A program made the translations under genes and the position numbers. 64,000 nt of DNA. It comes from Rhodopseudomonas pseudopalustris. GTDB lineage: Bacteria; Pseudomonadota; Alphaproteobacteria; Rhizobiales; Xanthobacteraceae. Under the pieces are notes generated by a model that worked only from the letters and a program-made list of their open reading frames with translations, made no database searches and was not told the DNA's origin. Position 1 is the stretch's first letter, and the number at the start of each line of letters is the position of its first letter. Shown piece after piece: positions 9,606-17,108 of this stretch. The stretch is taken from the NCBI RefSeq assembly GCF_900110435.1, contig NZ_FODT01000003.1, positions 310,001-374,000 on the forward strand, given 5' to 3'.

Positions 9606-10916
9606 GCCGCCGCACTTCTTGGTCACGGTGTTGTAGTTGCCGCACTTCAGCGTCACCCAATCACCGATCAGGTCCTTGGAGCCGTCAAGTTCCTTGGACC
9701 ATGCGTCGCCCGGCACCAGACCCGGGGTCTTCCAGACCACGTCGAACTGACCGTCGCCCTTGATCTCGCCGATGAACACCGGCTTGGTGATGTGATGGTT
9801 CGGCAGCATTTCCGAGACGCCGCCGGTCAGGTTCGGCGCCTTGGTGCCCGGCAGCGCATCGATCACCTTGTCGGCCTCGACCGACTTGGCCTTTTCGACC
9901 GCCTTGACCCACATGTCGAAGCCGATCACATGGGCTTCCATCGGGTCGTTGGTCACGCGCTTGGGGTTCTTGGTGTAGGCCTGCCAAGCCTTGATGAACT
10001 CGGCGTTCTTCGGGTCCTTGATCGACTGGAAGTAGTTCCACGCGGCGAGATGGCCGAGCAGCGGCTTGGTGTCGATGCCGGCGAGCTCTTCTTCGCCGAC
10101 CGAGAACGCCACCACCGGAATGTCGGTGGCCTTGATGCCCTGGTTGCCGAGTTCCTTGTAGAACGGCACGTTGGCGTCGCCATTGATGGTCGACACCACC
10201 GCGGTCTTCTTGCCCGCCGAACCGAACTTCTTGATGTCGGCGACGATGGTCTGCCAGTCGCTGTGACCGAACGGGGTGTAGTTGATCATGATGTCTTCGG
10301 ACTTGACGCCCTTCGACTTCAGATAGGCTTCCAGAATCTTATTGGTGGTGCGGGGATAGACGTAGTCGGTGCCGGCCAGAACCCAGCGCTGCACCTTCTC
10401 TTCCTTGGCGAGATAGTCGACCGCCGGGATCGCCTGCTGGTTCGGCGCGGCGCCGGTGTAGAACACGTTGCGCTCGCTCTCCTCGCCCTCGTACTGCACG
10501 GGATAGAACAGGATCGAGTTCAGTTCCTTGAACACCGGCAGCACCGATTTGCGCGAAACCGAGGTCCAGCAGCCGAACACCACGGAAACCTTGTCCTTGG
10601 TGATCAGTTCGCGCGCCTTCTCGGCGAAGAGCGGCCAGTTCGACGCCGGGTCGACCACGACCGCCTCGAGCTTCTTGCCGAGCACGCCGCCCTTCTTGTT
10701 CTGCTCGTCGATCAGGAACAGCACGGTGTCCTTCAACGTGGTTTCGCTGATTGCCATGGTGCCGGACAGAGAGTGCAGAACGCCGACCTTAATGGTGTCG
10801 TCGGCAGCTTTCGCGGGCGCAAAGGTCGACAGGCCGATCGCCAGACCGGCGGCGGCGGCCAGCCAGCTGCGACGGCTCATTGGCGTCCTGATTTGAGATT
10901 TGGATTCGATACGCAT
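9594..10916 (-). CDS. urtA: Urea ABC transporter substrate-binding protein UrtA
   Basis: A 440-residue periplasmic binding protein of the Leu/Ile/Val-binding fold. The export signal ends near residue 37 (PAKA) and holds adjacent arginines (MSRRSWLAAAAGL), so Tat export is possible. The mature part starts with IKVGVLHSLSGTMAISE, the usual UrtA opening. Family phrases AVVVDPASNWPLFAEKAREL and FYPVQYEGEESERNVFYTGAAPNQ are visible. The ATG at 10916 has AGGGAGATG upstream. It is the first gene of the urt-ure unit and lies behind a sigma-54-type promoter. Confidence 0.96.
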   Translation of the reverse strand: MRIESKSQIRTPMSRRSWLAAAAGLAIGLSTFAPAKAADDTIKVGVLHSLSGTMAISETTLKDTVLFLIDEQNKKGGVLGKKLEAVVVDPASNWPLFAEKARELITKDKVSVVFGCWTSVSRKSVLPVFKELNSILFYPVQYEGEESERNVFYTGAAPNQQAIPAVDYLAKEEKVQRWVLAGTDYVYPRTTNKILEAYLKSKGVKSEDIMINYTPFGHSDWQTIVADIKKFGSAGKKTAVVSTINGDANVPFYKELGNQGIKATDIPVVAFSVGEEELAGIDTKPLLGHLAAWNYFQSIKDPKNAEFIKAWQAYTKNPKRVTNDPMEAHVIGFDMWVKAVEKAKSVEADKVIDALPGTKAPNLTGGVSEMLPNHHITKPVFIGEIKGDGQFDVVWKTPGLVPGDAWSKELDGSKDLIGDWVTLKCGNYNTVTKKCGGQGT

Positions 10917-10978
10917 GCGTTGTCATCTCCCTGACGCAGAATGATGTCCGACCACACGGCCGTCTGCGGCAAAGGAAT

Positions 10979-10994
10979 CGCAAGAAGTGTGCCA
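10979..10994 (-). promoter_or_regulatory. Sigma-54 (RpoN) promoter of the urt-ure operon
   Basis: On the urtA strand the sequence reads TGGCACACTTCTTGCG, against the consensus TGGCAC(N5)TTGC. The invariant GG and GC are exactly ten bases apart. It lies 63-78 bases before the urtA ATG. RpoN promoters with NtrC drive nitrogen-scavenging genes, which fits a urea importer. No clear NtrC site was found by eye. Confidence 0.8.
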
Positions 10995-11071
10995 TGCCCG
11001 CGAAGGCACTTAACTAACTGATAGAAAAAGGATAACGAGCGTTACTCGAAAACCGCGCCAGACCTACCTGC

Positions 11072-11296
11072 TTAAAATATGTGCGCTGGAATTGCATCGA
11101 CGTTGGACACGCAGCCCACGTCGTAGGCAGCGAAATCGCGACTGACGAGAAACTGTCCGGCATATGCGTCGATGCGGCGATGCACTTCGTCCTTGAAAGC
11201 GCCGCTTTGATGTTCCATATATGTTTCAAGACCTTGAGAATCATCAGGTCGCCGCGAGCCGCGTGTTCTGATCCCCGCGTTCTCGATATCGTACAT
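11072..11296 (-). CDS. Possible small hypothetical protein (74 aa)
   Basis: An ORF running MYDIENAGIRTRGSRRPDDS to a C-terminus of DAIPAHIF. Its composition is protein-like (balanced acidic and basic residues) rather than the Arg/Ala/Pro-rich look of shadow ORFs here. No ribosome-binding site is evident, the third codon positions are less GC-rich than the neighbours, and no family is recognised. It lies in the urtA upstream region, on the same strand. Low confidence that it is expressed. Confidence 0.3.
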   Translation of the reverse strand: MYDIENAGIRTRGSRRPDDSQGLETYMEHQSGAFKDEVHRRIDAYAGQFLVSRDFAAYDVGCVSNVDAIPAHIF

Positions 11297-11306
11297 TTCG
11301 ATATCG
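11284..11306. promoter_or_regulatory. Two palindromic octamers CGATATCG, 15 bp apart
   Basis: CGATATCG occurs at 11284-11291 and again at 11299-11306. Each is self-complementary. The spacing of 15 bases centre to centre suggests a possible double operator, about 110 bases before the helicase start and at the start of the doubtful 74-aa ORF. The binding protein is unknown. Confidence 0.35.
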
Positions 11307-11417
11307 GATAGCGGTCTCTGGCTCGTCTTTCAGCCGATTAGAGCCGACGCTCCAAACACGCGAGCGTCCCGGTTTGTGCGCGCACCCGACGGAATTCGTC
11401 GGGCGCTTGCTTTCACA

Positions 11418-12866
11418 ATGGAAAGAACCAATCTTTTGACCTCGTTTCAGGATTTCGGCCTCGCCGATCCCATCTCCCGTGCGCTTCAGGAAGAAAACTA
11501 CACCATCCCCACGCCGATCCAGGCGCAGACCATTCCTCTCGCCCTCGCCGGCCGCGACGTCGTCGGCATTGCCCAGACCGGCACCGGCAAGACCGCCTCT
11601 TTCGCGCTGCCGATCCTGCACCGCATCCTCGCGGACCGCATCAAGCCGCAGCCGAAGAACTGCCGCGTTCTGGTGCTGAGCCCGACCCGCGAACTCTCCG
11701 GGCAGATCCTCGACAGCTTCAACGCCTATGGCCGCCACATCCGCCTCAGCTCCACGCTGGCGATCGGCGGCGTGCCAATGGGCCGCCAGGTCCGCTCCCT
11801 GATGCAGGGCGTGGAAGTTCTGGTCGCAACCCCGGGCCGCCTGCTCGACCTCGTGCAGAGCAACGCGCTGCGGCTCGGCCAGGTCGAGTTCCTGGTGCTC
11901 GACGAAGCCGACCGTATGCTCGACATGGGCTTCATCAACGACATCCGGAAGATCGTCGCCAAGCTGCCGATCAAGCGCCAGACGCTGTTCTTCTCGGCCA
12001 CCATGCCGAAGGACATCGCCGATCTCGCCGAGCAGATGCTGCGCGATCCGGCCCGTGTCGCAGTGACGCCGGTGGCGTCGACCGTGGAGCGCATCAACCA
12101 GCGCGTGATCCATCTCGATCACTCCGCCAAGCCGGCGATGCTCGCCCAGATCCTGCAGCAGGACGGGGTCAACCAGGCGCTGGTGTTCACGCGCACCAAG
12201 CATGGCGCCGACAAGGTGGTGAAGGGCCTGCAGCGCGCCGGCATCACCGCTGACGCCATCCACGGCAACAAGTCGCAGAACTATCGCGAGCGGGTGCTCG
12301 CGGCGTTCCGCACCGGTGAGCTGCGCACGCTGGTCGCGACCGATATCGCCGCGCGCGGCATCGACGTCGACGGCGTCTCGCACGTCGTCAATTTCGACCT
12401 GCCGAACATCCCCGAGACCTATGTCCACCGCATCGGCCGCACCGCGCGCGCCGGCGCCGAGGGCACCGCGATCTCGCTGTGCGCCGGCGGCGAAGAGGTC
12501 GGCTATCTGCGCGACATCGAGAAGCTGATCCGTGTCGCACTGCCGAAGGAAGACCATCGCACGCCGGGCGCCAAGCCGGCCCCGTCGACGGCGCCGCAAC
12601 GCGGCGGCCAGCGCAATGGCGGCTCGCCCTATCCGGCCCGCGGCGGCGACGCTGCGCCCGGATCGAACGGCCCGCGGCGCCGACGTCGCGCCGGCGGCCC
12701 GACGACCGGACGCCATCCGGACGCCCGCCATCCCGAAGCCGCCCGCCACGAACCCGCGGCGCGGGCCCAGCACGGCGGCCAGGCCGAAGGCTTGCAGAGC
12801 GTCGCGTTTTTGCAGCGCAAAAATCGTCCCGCCCAAAAGACCACCACTCAACGACCGCAACGCTGA
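11418..12866 (+). CDS. DEAD-box ATP-dependent RNA helicase (RhlE-like)
   Basis: A 482-residue RNA helicase. The order is: an N-terminal Phe-type Q-motif region (FQDFGL...[10 protein letters not shown]), motif I AQTGTGKT (about residue 52), motif II DEAD (about 161), motif III SAT, then helicase domain 2 with [20 protein letters not shown] and [10 protein letters not shown]. The last about 100 residues are Arg/Pro/Gly/Ala-rich and probably disordered RNA-binding tail. The ATG at 11418 gives the standard [15 protein letters not shown] start; an upstream GTG at 11376 would add 14 residues. It is followed closely by an IF-1 gene, suggesting joint control, perhaps in the cold. Confidence 0.93.
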   Translation: MERTNLLTSFQDFGLADPISRALQEENYTIPTPIQAQTIPLALAGRDVVGIAQTGTGKTASFALPILHRILADRIKPQPKNCRVLVLSPTRELSGQILDSFNAYGRHIRLSSTLAIGGVPMGRQVRSLMQGVEVLVATPGRLLDLVQSNALRLGQVEFLVLDEADRMLDMGFINDIRKIVAKLPIKRQTLFFSATMPKDIADLAEQMLRDPARVAVTPVASTVERINQRVIHLDHSAKPAMLAQILQQDGVNQALVFTRTKHGADKVVKGLQRAGITADAIHGNKSQNYRERVLAAFRTGELRTLVATDIAARGIDVDGVSHVVNFDLPNIPETYVHRIGRTARAGAEGTAISLCAGGEEVGYLRDIEKLIRVALPKEDHRTPGAKPAPSTAPQRGGQRNGGSPYPARGGDAAPGSNGPRRRRRAGGPTTGRHPDARHPEAARHEPAARAQHGGQAEGLQSVAFLQRKNRPAQKTTTQRPQR

Positions 12867-12889
12867 TCAAGACCGATCTGGAGATCACG

Positions 12890-13174
12890 ATGGCTAAAGA
12901 AGAGCTGATCCAGTTCGAAGGACTGGTGACCGAAATCCTTCCCGACGCGCGGTATCGTGTCCAGCTGGACGCCGGACACGAGATCGTTGCCTACACCGCA
13001 GGCAAGATGAAGAAGAATCGTATCAAGACGCTGGCCGGCGACCGGGTGACGATCGAGATGTCGCCCTACGATCTCGAGAAGGGCCGCCTGATCTTCCGGC
13101 ACAAGGACGAGCGTCCGGGCGGGACCGGCGCGCCGCGCGGCGCGCCGCCGCGGGGTCAGTTCCGGCGCAGGTAA
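12890..13174 (+). CDS. infA: Translation initiation factor IF-1 with basic C-terminal tail
   Basis: Binds the ribosomal A site during initiation; S1/OB fold. The core covers [20 protein letters not shown] through [34 protein letters not shown]-1 is normally about 72 residues; this one is 94 because of a Gly/Pro/Arg-rich tail (residues 75-94) ending GQFRRR. The start at 12890 has GGAGA at a good distance, and it lies 23 bases after the helicase stop. It may be a second, specialised IF-1 copy alongside a standard one elsewhere, but that cannot be checked here. Confidence 0.93.
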   Translation: MAKEELIQFEGLVTEILPDARYRVQLDAGHEIVAYTAGKMKKNRIKTLAGDRVTIEMSPYDLEKGRLIFRHKDERPGGTGAPRGAPPRGQFRRR

Positions 13175-13280
13175 GTCATCTACCGGATACCACACGACAT
13201 GCGCTTTGCCGTTCCACGGCAAAGCGCCCTCCGTCAAGTTGCGGACCCGCCCCCCGTCCAAAAAATCACGCATGTCAGGA

Positions 13281-13309
13281 TTGTTTTGAGCGCAGGCTTC
13301 GCATAATAT
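13281..13309 (+). promoter_or_regulatory. Sigma-70-type promoter for the cold-shock gene
   Basis: TTGTTT (13281-13286) and TAATAT (13304-13309) are exactly 17 bases apart. This predicts a 5' leader of about 140 bases before the csp start at 13459, long as is common for cold-shock mRNAs. The -35 matches consensus at four of six positions. Confidence 0.5.
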
Positions 13310-13458
13310 CGGTTAATCGATTTTCGGCCGGACGACATTAGCTACTACCGGTACAGCCGGTTCAGACGCTGACGACCCTTCCAAAAATTCGATCTCACCA
13401 GCCCGCCTGGCAACCAAGTGGGCTCCGACCGTGTCTATATTGAGAAGGGACTACCCCC

Positions 13459-13671
13459 GTGAGCATGGGAACCGTGAAGTGGTTCAACGCGACCAAGGGC
13501 TACGGCTTCATCCAGCCGGATGATGGCGGCAACGACGTGTTCGTTCACATCAGCGCCGTCGAGCGCGCGGGCCTCGGCACGCTGCGCGAAGGCCAGAAGA
13601 TCAGCTACGAAATCGTCGCCGATCGCCGTTCTGGCAAGTCGTCCGCCGACAATCTGCGCGCTGCCAGCTAA
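13459..13671 (+). CDS. CspA-family cold-shock protein
   Basis: A 70-residue single cold-shock domain that binds single-stranded RNA/DNA. RNP1 is [11 protein letters not shown] and RNP2 is DVFVHISAV; the opening [15 protein letters not shown] is classic. A GTG at 13459 is the likely start because AAGGGA lies eight bases upstream; an ATG at 13465 is the alternative. It follows the helicase and IF-1 genes after 284 bases, has its own likely promoter, and ends in a strong terminator. Confidence 0.95.
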   Translation: MSMGTVKWFNATKGYGFIQPDDGGNDVFVHISAVERAGLGTLREGQKISYEIVADRRSGKSSADNLRAAS

Positions 13672-13696
13672 GCAGATCGTCTGGTTGAGGATACCG

Positions 13697-13726
13697 AGGC
13701 CGCGCCGACAGCGCGGCCTTTTTTTG
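13697..13726 (+). terminator. Rho-independent terminator after the cold-shock gene
   Basis: AGGCCGCGC (13697-13705), loop CGACA, GCGCGGCCT (13711-13719), then a run of seven T. A textbook intrinsic terminator, 25 bases past the csp stop. Confidence 0.93.
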
Positions 13727-13810
13727 TTTCTGATGCCAGATCAGCGCATCTGATGCCGAGACGACTCGACCGGCGCAATCGCGCAGCGGCGCAAACCCAC
13801 TTCCATCAGA

Positions 13811-14434
13811 TCATAACGTCGGACAAATTTGGGTGTCGTACAGGACGCAGAGCGACTGGCGCGGCCGGGTGTACGATTCATCGGCCAGCTTGACTCCGGT
13901 TTTCGCCAAAAAATAACCGACCGCAGGCGTATACTGATAGTTCACTTCGCTCAGGATCAGATAGGTGTCCTTGACCTTGAGCCCGTCCGGAAGGGTCGTC
14001 AACGTATCGCCCGGCTTGCGCTTCGGTGCGGCGAACTTAGCGGTAGGGTTGCCGCCGCTCTGCGCAACGGTCGCTGTCTTGCTCCATTGCACCTTGGCCA
14101 CGCCGGCCTGGTTCACGTAGATTTCGGAAATCGTCGCCTCCGCCGTATCCGTCGGATAGGGCGCCAGCACGCCATAGCTCGCCAGGAACACGTTCGGCAA
14201 ATCTTTGTCCGTGACCGAGGTCGCCTGCGATACAAGGTCCGACAGGGTGCGGGACACCAGCGTCACCTTGCGGTCGACCGCCACCCACGTGGAAATTTCG
14301 ACCGTGGCGAAGAACATCAGCAACATCAGCGGGACGATGAAGGCGAATTCCGTCGCCGCAAGGCCGCTGCGGTCTCTCGCCAGCCGCTCGCCGCAGCGGC
14401 GCGCATCGACCCAGATCTTTACCAGCGCTCTCAT
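13811..14434 (-). CDS. TadE/TadG-family pseudopilin-like protein
   Basis: A 207-residue protein with a basic N-terminus, then DRSGLAATEFAFIVPLMLLMFFATVEI, the TadE-like signature with one membrane helix at about residues 22-45. The rest is predicted to lie outside the cytoplasm and ends with a Cys pair (SLCVLYDTQIC). TadE/F/G-type proteins are minor pilins needed for Flp pilus assembly. The ATG at 14434 lies just eight bases past the upstream tadE stop, so the upstream in-frame extension is rejected. It is the last gene of a leftward unit that converges on the cold-shock gene. Confidence 0.85.
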   Translation of the reverse strand: MRALVKIWVDARRCGERLARDRSGLAATEFAFIVPLMLLMFFATVEISTWVAVDRKVTLVSRTLSDLVSQATSVTDKDLPNVFLASYGVLAPYPTDTAEATISEIYVNQAGVAKVQWSKTATVAQSGGNPTAKFAAPKRKPGDTLTTLPDGLKVKDTYLILSEVNYQYTPAVGYFLAKTGVKLADESYTRPRQSLCVLYDTQICPTL

Positions 14435-14442
14435 CGTCGATC

Positions 14443-14988
14443 CTAATTGCTGTAAGGCTCGTTGCGGAAAGCCGCCGTCGCGGTCAGCAGCCGCTTGCTG
14501 CCGGACAGATTGGCAACGTTGTAGCCGAGCCCGGTGACGAACAGCGGCCATTGATAAAACGCGCGCACCACTACGACGTCGCCGGCCTGTCCGGGGGCGT
14601 ACTTCATGTTGTCGACGAAATTCTTGTTGGCGTCGATCGGCGGCGATATGTCCACTTTCGAGAAGTCAGTTCCGTAGCTCTGCACGTCGACGAAGACACC
14701 GCTGCAAGTGAACAATCCACCGAGCCGGCCGCAGACATCGTCGCGAAACTTGGACTGCGAAAAGGAACCGCCCTGCGCCTGTCCGGTGAGGATCAATCGC
14801 GCAGAGTCCTGTACCGCGGTCTCCAGCACCTGGCCGGCAAAGAACATCAGCGCGACTTCGATGATCGCGAACAACAGGCCGAAGAAGATCGGCGCGATCA
14901 GCGCGAACTCGATCGCCGCTGATCCTCGTCGGTTGCGGCCGAACCGGCGCATCAAAACCGCAGCGCGCGAAACAAACAACGACATCAT
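14443..14988 (-). CDS. tadE: TadE-family pseudopilin
   Basis: A 181-residue protein with RNRRGSAAIEFALIAPIFFGLLFAIIE, the TadE signature, including the pilin-like Glu after a possible prepilin peptidase site, and one membrane helix at about residues 25-48. The remaining about 130 residues are extracytoplasmic and include a Cys pair (VCGRLGGLFTC). It precedes the other TadE-like gene by eight bases. A CtrA-type octamer (15100-15107) lies about 110 bases upstream. A second ATG at codon 2 is equally usable. Confidence 0.87.
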   Translation of the reverse strand: MMSLFVSRAAVLMRRFGRNRRGSAAIEFALIAPIFFGLLFAIIEVALMFFAGQVLETAVQDSARLILTGQAQGGSFSQSKFRDDVCGRLGGLFTCSGVFVDVQSYGTDFSKVDISPPIDANKNFVDNMKYAPGQAGDVVVVRAFYQWPLFVTGLGYNVANLSGSKRLLTATAAFRNEPYSN

Positions 14989-15099
14989 TGGCGGGTTCTC
15001 GGCACCAAGCGGGTTTCTCTCGCCGGAAACCTAATCGAAACTGATTGTGGAAGTGTTTCGCCGGATCGAAACAAAGTCACTCGCGCCGTTGACGTCGGG

Positions 15100-15107
15100 T
15101 TAACCAT
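15100..15107 (+). promoter_or_regulatory. CtrA-type octamer upstream of tadE
   Basis: Perfect TTAACCAT, the octamer form of the CtrA cell-cycle regulator site known from Caulobacter. It lies 112 bases before the tadE start. The same octamer occurs before cpaB (17109-17116). Confidence 0.45.
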
Positions 15108-15178
15108 GATGCAACGCGGCACCGCCCCCGGCGCGCAACCGTGCGCCGACGCCGAGCCCCGTGAGGACCGACGGCTTG

Positions 15179-15672
15179 TCAGTTGCCCTTGGCGGCCGCG
15201 CCCGTCGCCTGGGTGTTGAGCGTGCCGGCTTGATCAATCGTCGATTTGAAGTAGCCCTCCGAGTCGCCGAGCGTGATCCGGCGCTGGCATACGGGCATAC
15301 AGCTATAGGACTCGCGTTCGACGCCTCGATACACCGTGACGACGTTATCCATCGGGCCTTCGACCTGGATCAGCCGGTCGGCAATCACCGCTCCCTTGCG
15401 ATCCTGCGATCCATCGCGATCACATTGGTCGCGCCATATCCCTTTCCGGTGACCACGACCATGCCGCCGGGCTGCAACGTGACATCGGCAATCAGCGGAT
15501 TGCCAACCACCAGCGTCGAGATGTTCTGCGGCAGCCTGATCAGCTTGGCCTGATCGACATTGACGGAAACCGTGTCTTCGCCCGCCGCCATCGCGGCCGA
15601 CGACATCAGACCGATCACGAATGAAGAGACAACGAGCGCTGCGCGCACCGGGCGCGAGGGGCGGATCAACAT
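15179..15672 (-). pseudogene. Frameshifted pilus-assembly N-terminal-domain (CpaC-N-like) protein
   Basis: Two adjoining frames make one protein of about 160 residues. The first frame (15385-15672) has a signal peptide ending SSAAMAA and the pilus N-terminal domain: VNVDQAKLIRLPQNISTLVV, NPLIADVTLQPGGM and GYGATNVIAMDR. It then runs into stop. The second frame (stop at 15179) continues with KGAVIADRLIQVEGPMDNVV and a Cys pair (SCMPVC). The break is an 8-bp tandem duplication (15397-15412 on the plus strand). Removing one copy restores MDRKGAVIAD. It is divergent from the pilin gene and probably helped the secretin or pilus. A real mutation, slippage or a sequencing error are all possible. Confidence 0.85.
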
Positions 15673-16048
15673 ACTTTACTCCGGGGCATCAACAGGCCGG
15701 CAAAAGCAGATACGCAGCGGAGCCGGCGCCCGACATGGCAAAGGTGCCGTTAATTGATGAATGAACCGCAAACACAGACCATCGAATTCGAGACAGCCTG
15801 TCCGATCACGGCGCAACTCGCTCGAAACATGATCAGGATTGGTAACTGATTGCCGCGATCGGTAGAGTTTTCAGCAGTTTAATCCCGCATTTACCGTACC
15901 CAAGAAGTGGCCGTTGCCCCCGTGTTTCAGCAATCGAATTAACTGCGCTGCAATTTCCCGACCTTAGGGTGACGCCATGGTCACGGTGCTGAGAACGCCG
16001 CCAAGACCACAGTTAGTTCGACAGCCACGTGTACATGGAGCTACCCCG
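15673..16048. other. Divergent spacer upstream of the Flp pilin gene
   Basis: About 375 bases, clearly less GC-rich than the coding DNA, holding the pilin promoter region. A CtrA-like TTAA-N7-TTTA lies at 15879-15893. An ORF starting at 15977 reads into the pilin in frame, but the extra residues (MVTVLRTPPRPQLV...) do not look like a pilin leader, so the pilin start is placed at 16049. Confidence 0.5.
15879..15893. promoter_or_regulatory. CtrA-like site upstream of the pilin gene
   Basis: TTAA-N7-TTTA, one mismatch from the CtrA consensus TTAA-N7-TTAA, 156 bases before the pilin start. pilA is a known CtrA target in Caulobacter. Alone it is weak evidence; it gains weight from the octamers before tadE and cpaB. 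Confidence 0.35.
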
Positions 16049-16213
16049 ATGAAGAACATCCTCGCACGTTTCGTTAAGGACGAGTCCGGCGCCACCGCGA
16101 TCGAGTACGGTCCGATCGCCGCCGGCATCGCGCTGGCCATCATTGCCGCCGTCAACGGCCTCGGCACCGCCCTGAACACCCGCTTCGGCAGCGTCACGAC
16201 TTCGCTCAAGTAA
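16049..16213 (+). CDS. pilA: Flp/Fap-type pilin
   Basis: A 54-residue Flp pilin, the main subunit of the Tad pilus. The leader MKNILARFVKDESG precedes the prepilin cleavage site G14/A15; the mature protein starts ATAIEY with Glu at +5 and Tyr at +6, followed by a hydrophobic helix to about residue 36 and LNTRFGSVTTSL. Residue 22 (+8 of the mature protein) is Pro (EYGPIAAG) where Flp pilins usually have Leu. It precedes a strong terminator, then cpaA, whose product would cleave it. Confidence 0.94.
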   Translation: MKNILARFVKDESGATAIEYGPIAAGIALAIIAAVNGLGTALNTRFGSVTTSLK

Positions 16214-16234
16214 GCGGCGTTTAAGCCTTCAATC

Positions 16235-16262
16235 AAGGCCTCGGCGAACCGGGGCCTTTTTT
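16235..16262 (+). terminator. Rho-independent terminator after the pilin gene
   Basis: AAGGCCTCGG (16235-16244), loop CGAA, CCGGGGCCTT (16249-16258), followed by a run of T. All ten pairs form, one of them T-G. It would let pilin mRNA be made in excess over the cpa genes downstream. Confidence 0.92.
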
Positions 16263-16308
16263 GATTCCCGTGGCGGCCGTCGATCGCGACTGATCCGAGA
16301 ATCCTGTC

Positions 16309-16446
16309 ATGCGTAAACTCGATCCTGCTTCGGCGGCCGACGCGACCAGACCTGAAATTCCGGAGCTCGCGGCCCGACAGGCCGTCTGCGCAGCGCTTGC
16401 GCTCGGCATCCTGGCGATTGCGGCCCGTCTCGCGATGATCTGGTGA
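16309..16446 (+). CDS. Small single-helix membrane protein (45 aa), unrecognised
   Basis: An ATG at 16309 opens a 45-codon ORF: a charged, Ala/Pro-rich N-terminal half (MRKLDPASAADATRPEIPEL) followed by one hydrophobic helix (VCAALALGILAIAARLAMIW) that runs to the stop. GAGAAT lies a few bases upstream. It sits between the pilin terminator and cpaA in the same direction. No family is recognised. Its place and one-helix layout suggest a small accessory of the Tad system, but this is inference, and it could be a chance ORF. Confidence 0.45.
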   Translation: MRKLDPASAADATRPEIPELAARQAVCAALALGILAIAARLAMIW

Positions 16447-16541
16447 ACGGCCGTCCGCGTTTTCCGATCGTTCACTTCTGCCGGCTAAGCTGACCGCCGC
16501 ATTCGCATCAGATTTGCCCACCGTCCCGGCGAGATTCGATC

Positions 16542-17066
16542 ATGGTCGCTGACCTCTTGCGCTTGTCGCTGTTCCCGGCCCTGATGGCTTTCGCGGCGGC
16601 GAGCGATCTGTTCACCATGACGATTTCCAACCGGGTCTCGCTGCTGCTGGTGGCGGGGTTCATCGTGCTCGCCCCGCTCACCGGAATGGGCCTCTATGAG
16701 ATCGCGTCCCATTTCGGCGCAGGCCTCGCCGTGCTCGCGGTCGCGTTCGGATGCTTCGCGATGGGCTGGGTCGGCGGCGGCGACGCCAAGGTCGCGGCGG
16801 CCGCGGCGCTGTGGTTCGGCTTCGGCCATCTGCTCGACTATCTGGTCTATGCCTCGCTGTTCGGCGGCGCGCTGACGCTGCTGCTGCTGAGCTTCCGGCA
16901 ATGGCCGCTGCCTTACCAGCTCGCCGGCCAAGGCTGGCTGATGCGTCTCCACGCCAAGGAGACGGGCATCCCCTACGGCATTGCGCTGGCGATGGGCGCC
17001 CTTGCGGTTTATCCGCAGACCGAATGGATTCAGGCGGTCGATCTGGCGCGGTTTGCAGCGCATTGA
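16542..17066 (+). CDS. cpaA: Prepilin peptidase CpaA/TadV
   Basis: A 174-residue inner-membrane aspartic protease that removes the pilin leader. The two catalytic aspartates of the type IV prepilin peptidase family are D22 (ASDLFTMTISN) and D81 (VGGGDAKV). About five hydrophobic segments are seen, and there is no N-terminal methylase domain, as usual for CpaA/TadV. It lies before cpaB in the same direction, with a gap of 124 bases that holds a CtrA-type octamer. Confidence 0.94.
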   Translation: MVADLLRLSLFPALMAFAAASDLFTMTISNRVSLLLVAGFIVLAPLTGMGLYEIASHFGAGLAVLAVAFGCFAMGWVGGGDAKVAAAAALWFGFGHLLDYLVYASLFGGALTLLLLSFRQWPLPYQLAGQGWLMRLHAKETGIPYGIALAMGALAVYPQTEWIQAVDLARFAAH

Positions 17067-17108
17067 GGCGCGAGAAACAACGCGTTAACGCGATTTAGAT
17101 ACGCCTCA

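Larger units (their letters stand above)
10917..11417. other. Divergent control region between urtA and the RNA helicase
   Basis: About 500 bases of lower GC than the flanks. It contains the sigma-54-type promoter for urtA (10979-10994), a possible small minus-strand ORF (11072-11296) and a doubled CGATATCG motif (11284-11306). The leader of the helicase gene, with no clear ribosome-binding site, also lies here. Confidence 0.6.

Noticed and set aside
11077-11094. NtrC-binding site upstream of the urtA promoter
   Set aside because: TGTGCG...TTGCA shows only partial dyad symmetry and does not match the NtrC consensus well enough to list.
11244-12860. 538-codon open frame on the minus strand
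   Set aside because: Antisense to the RNA helicase, whose motifs are complete.
15179-15388. Independent 69-aa gene
   Set aside because: It starts mid-domain, and its sequence continues that of the preceding ORF once the 8-bp duplication is removed.
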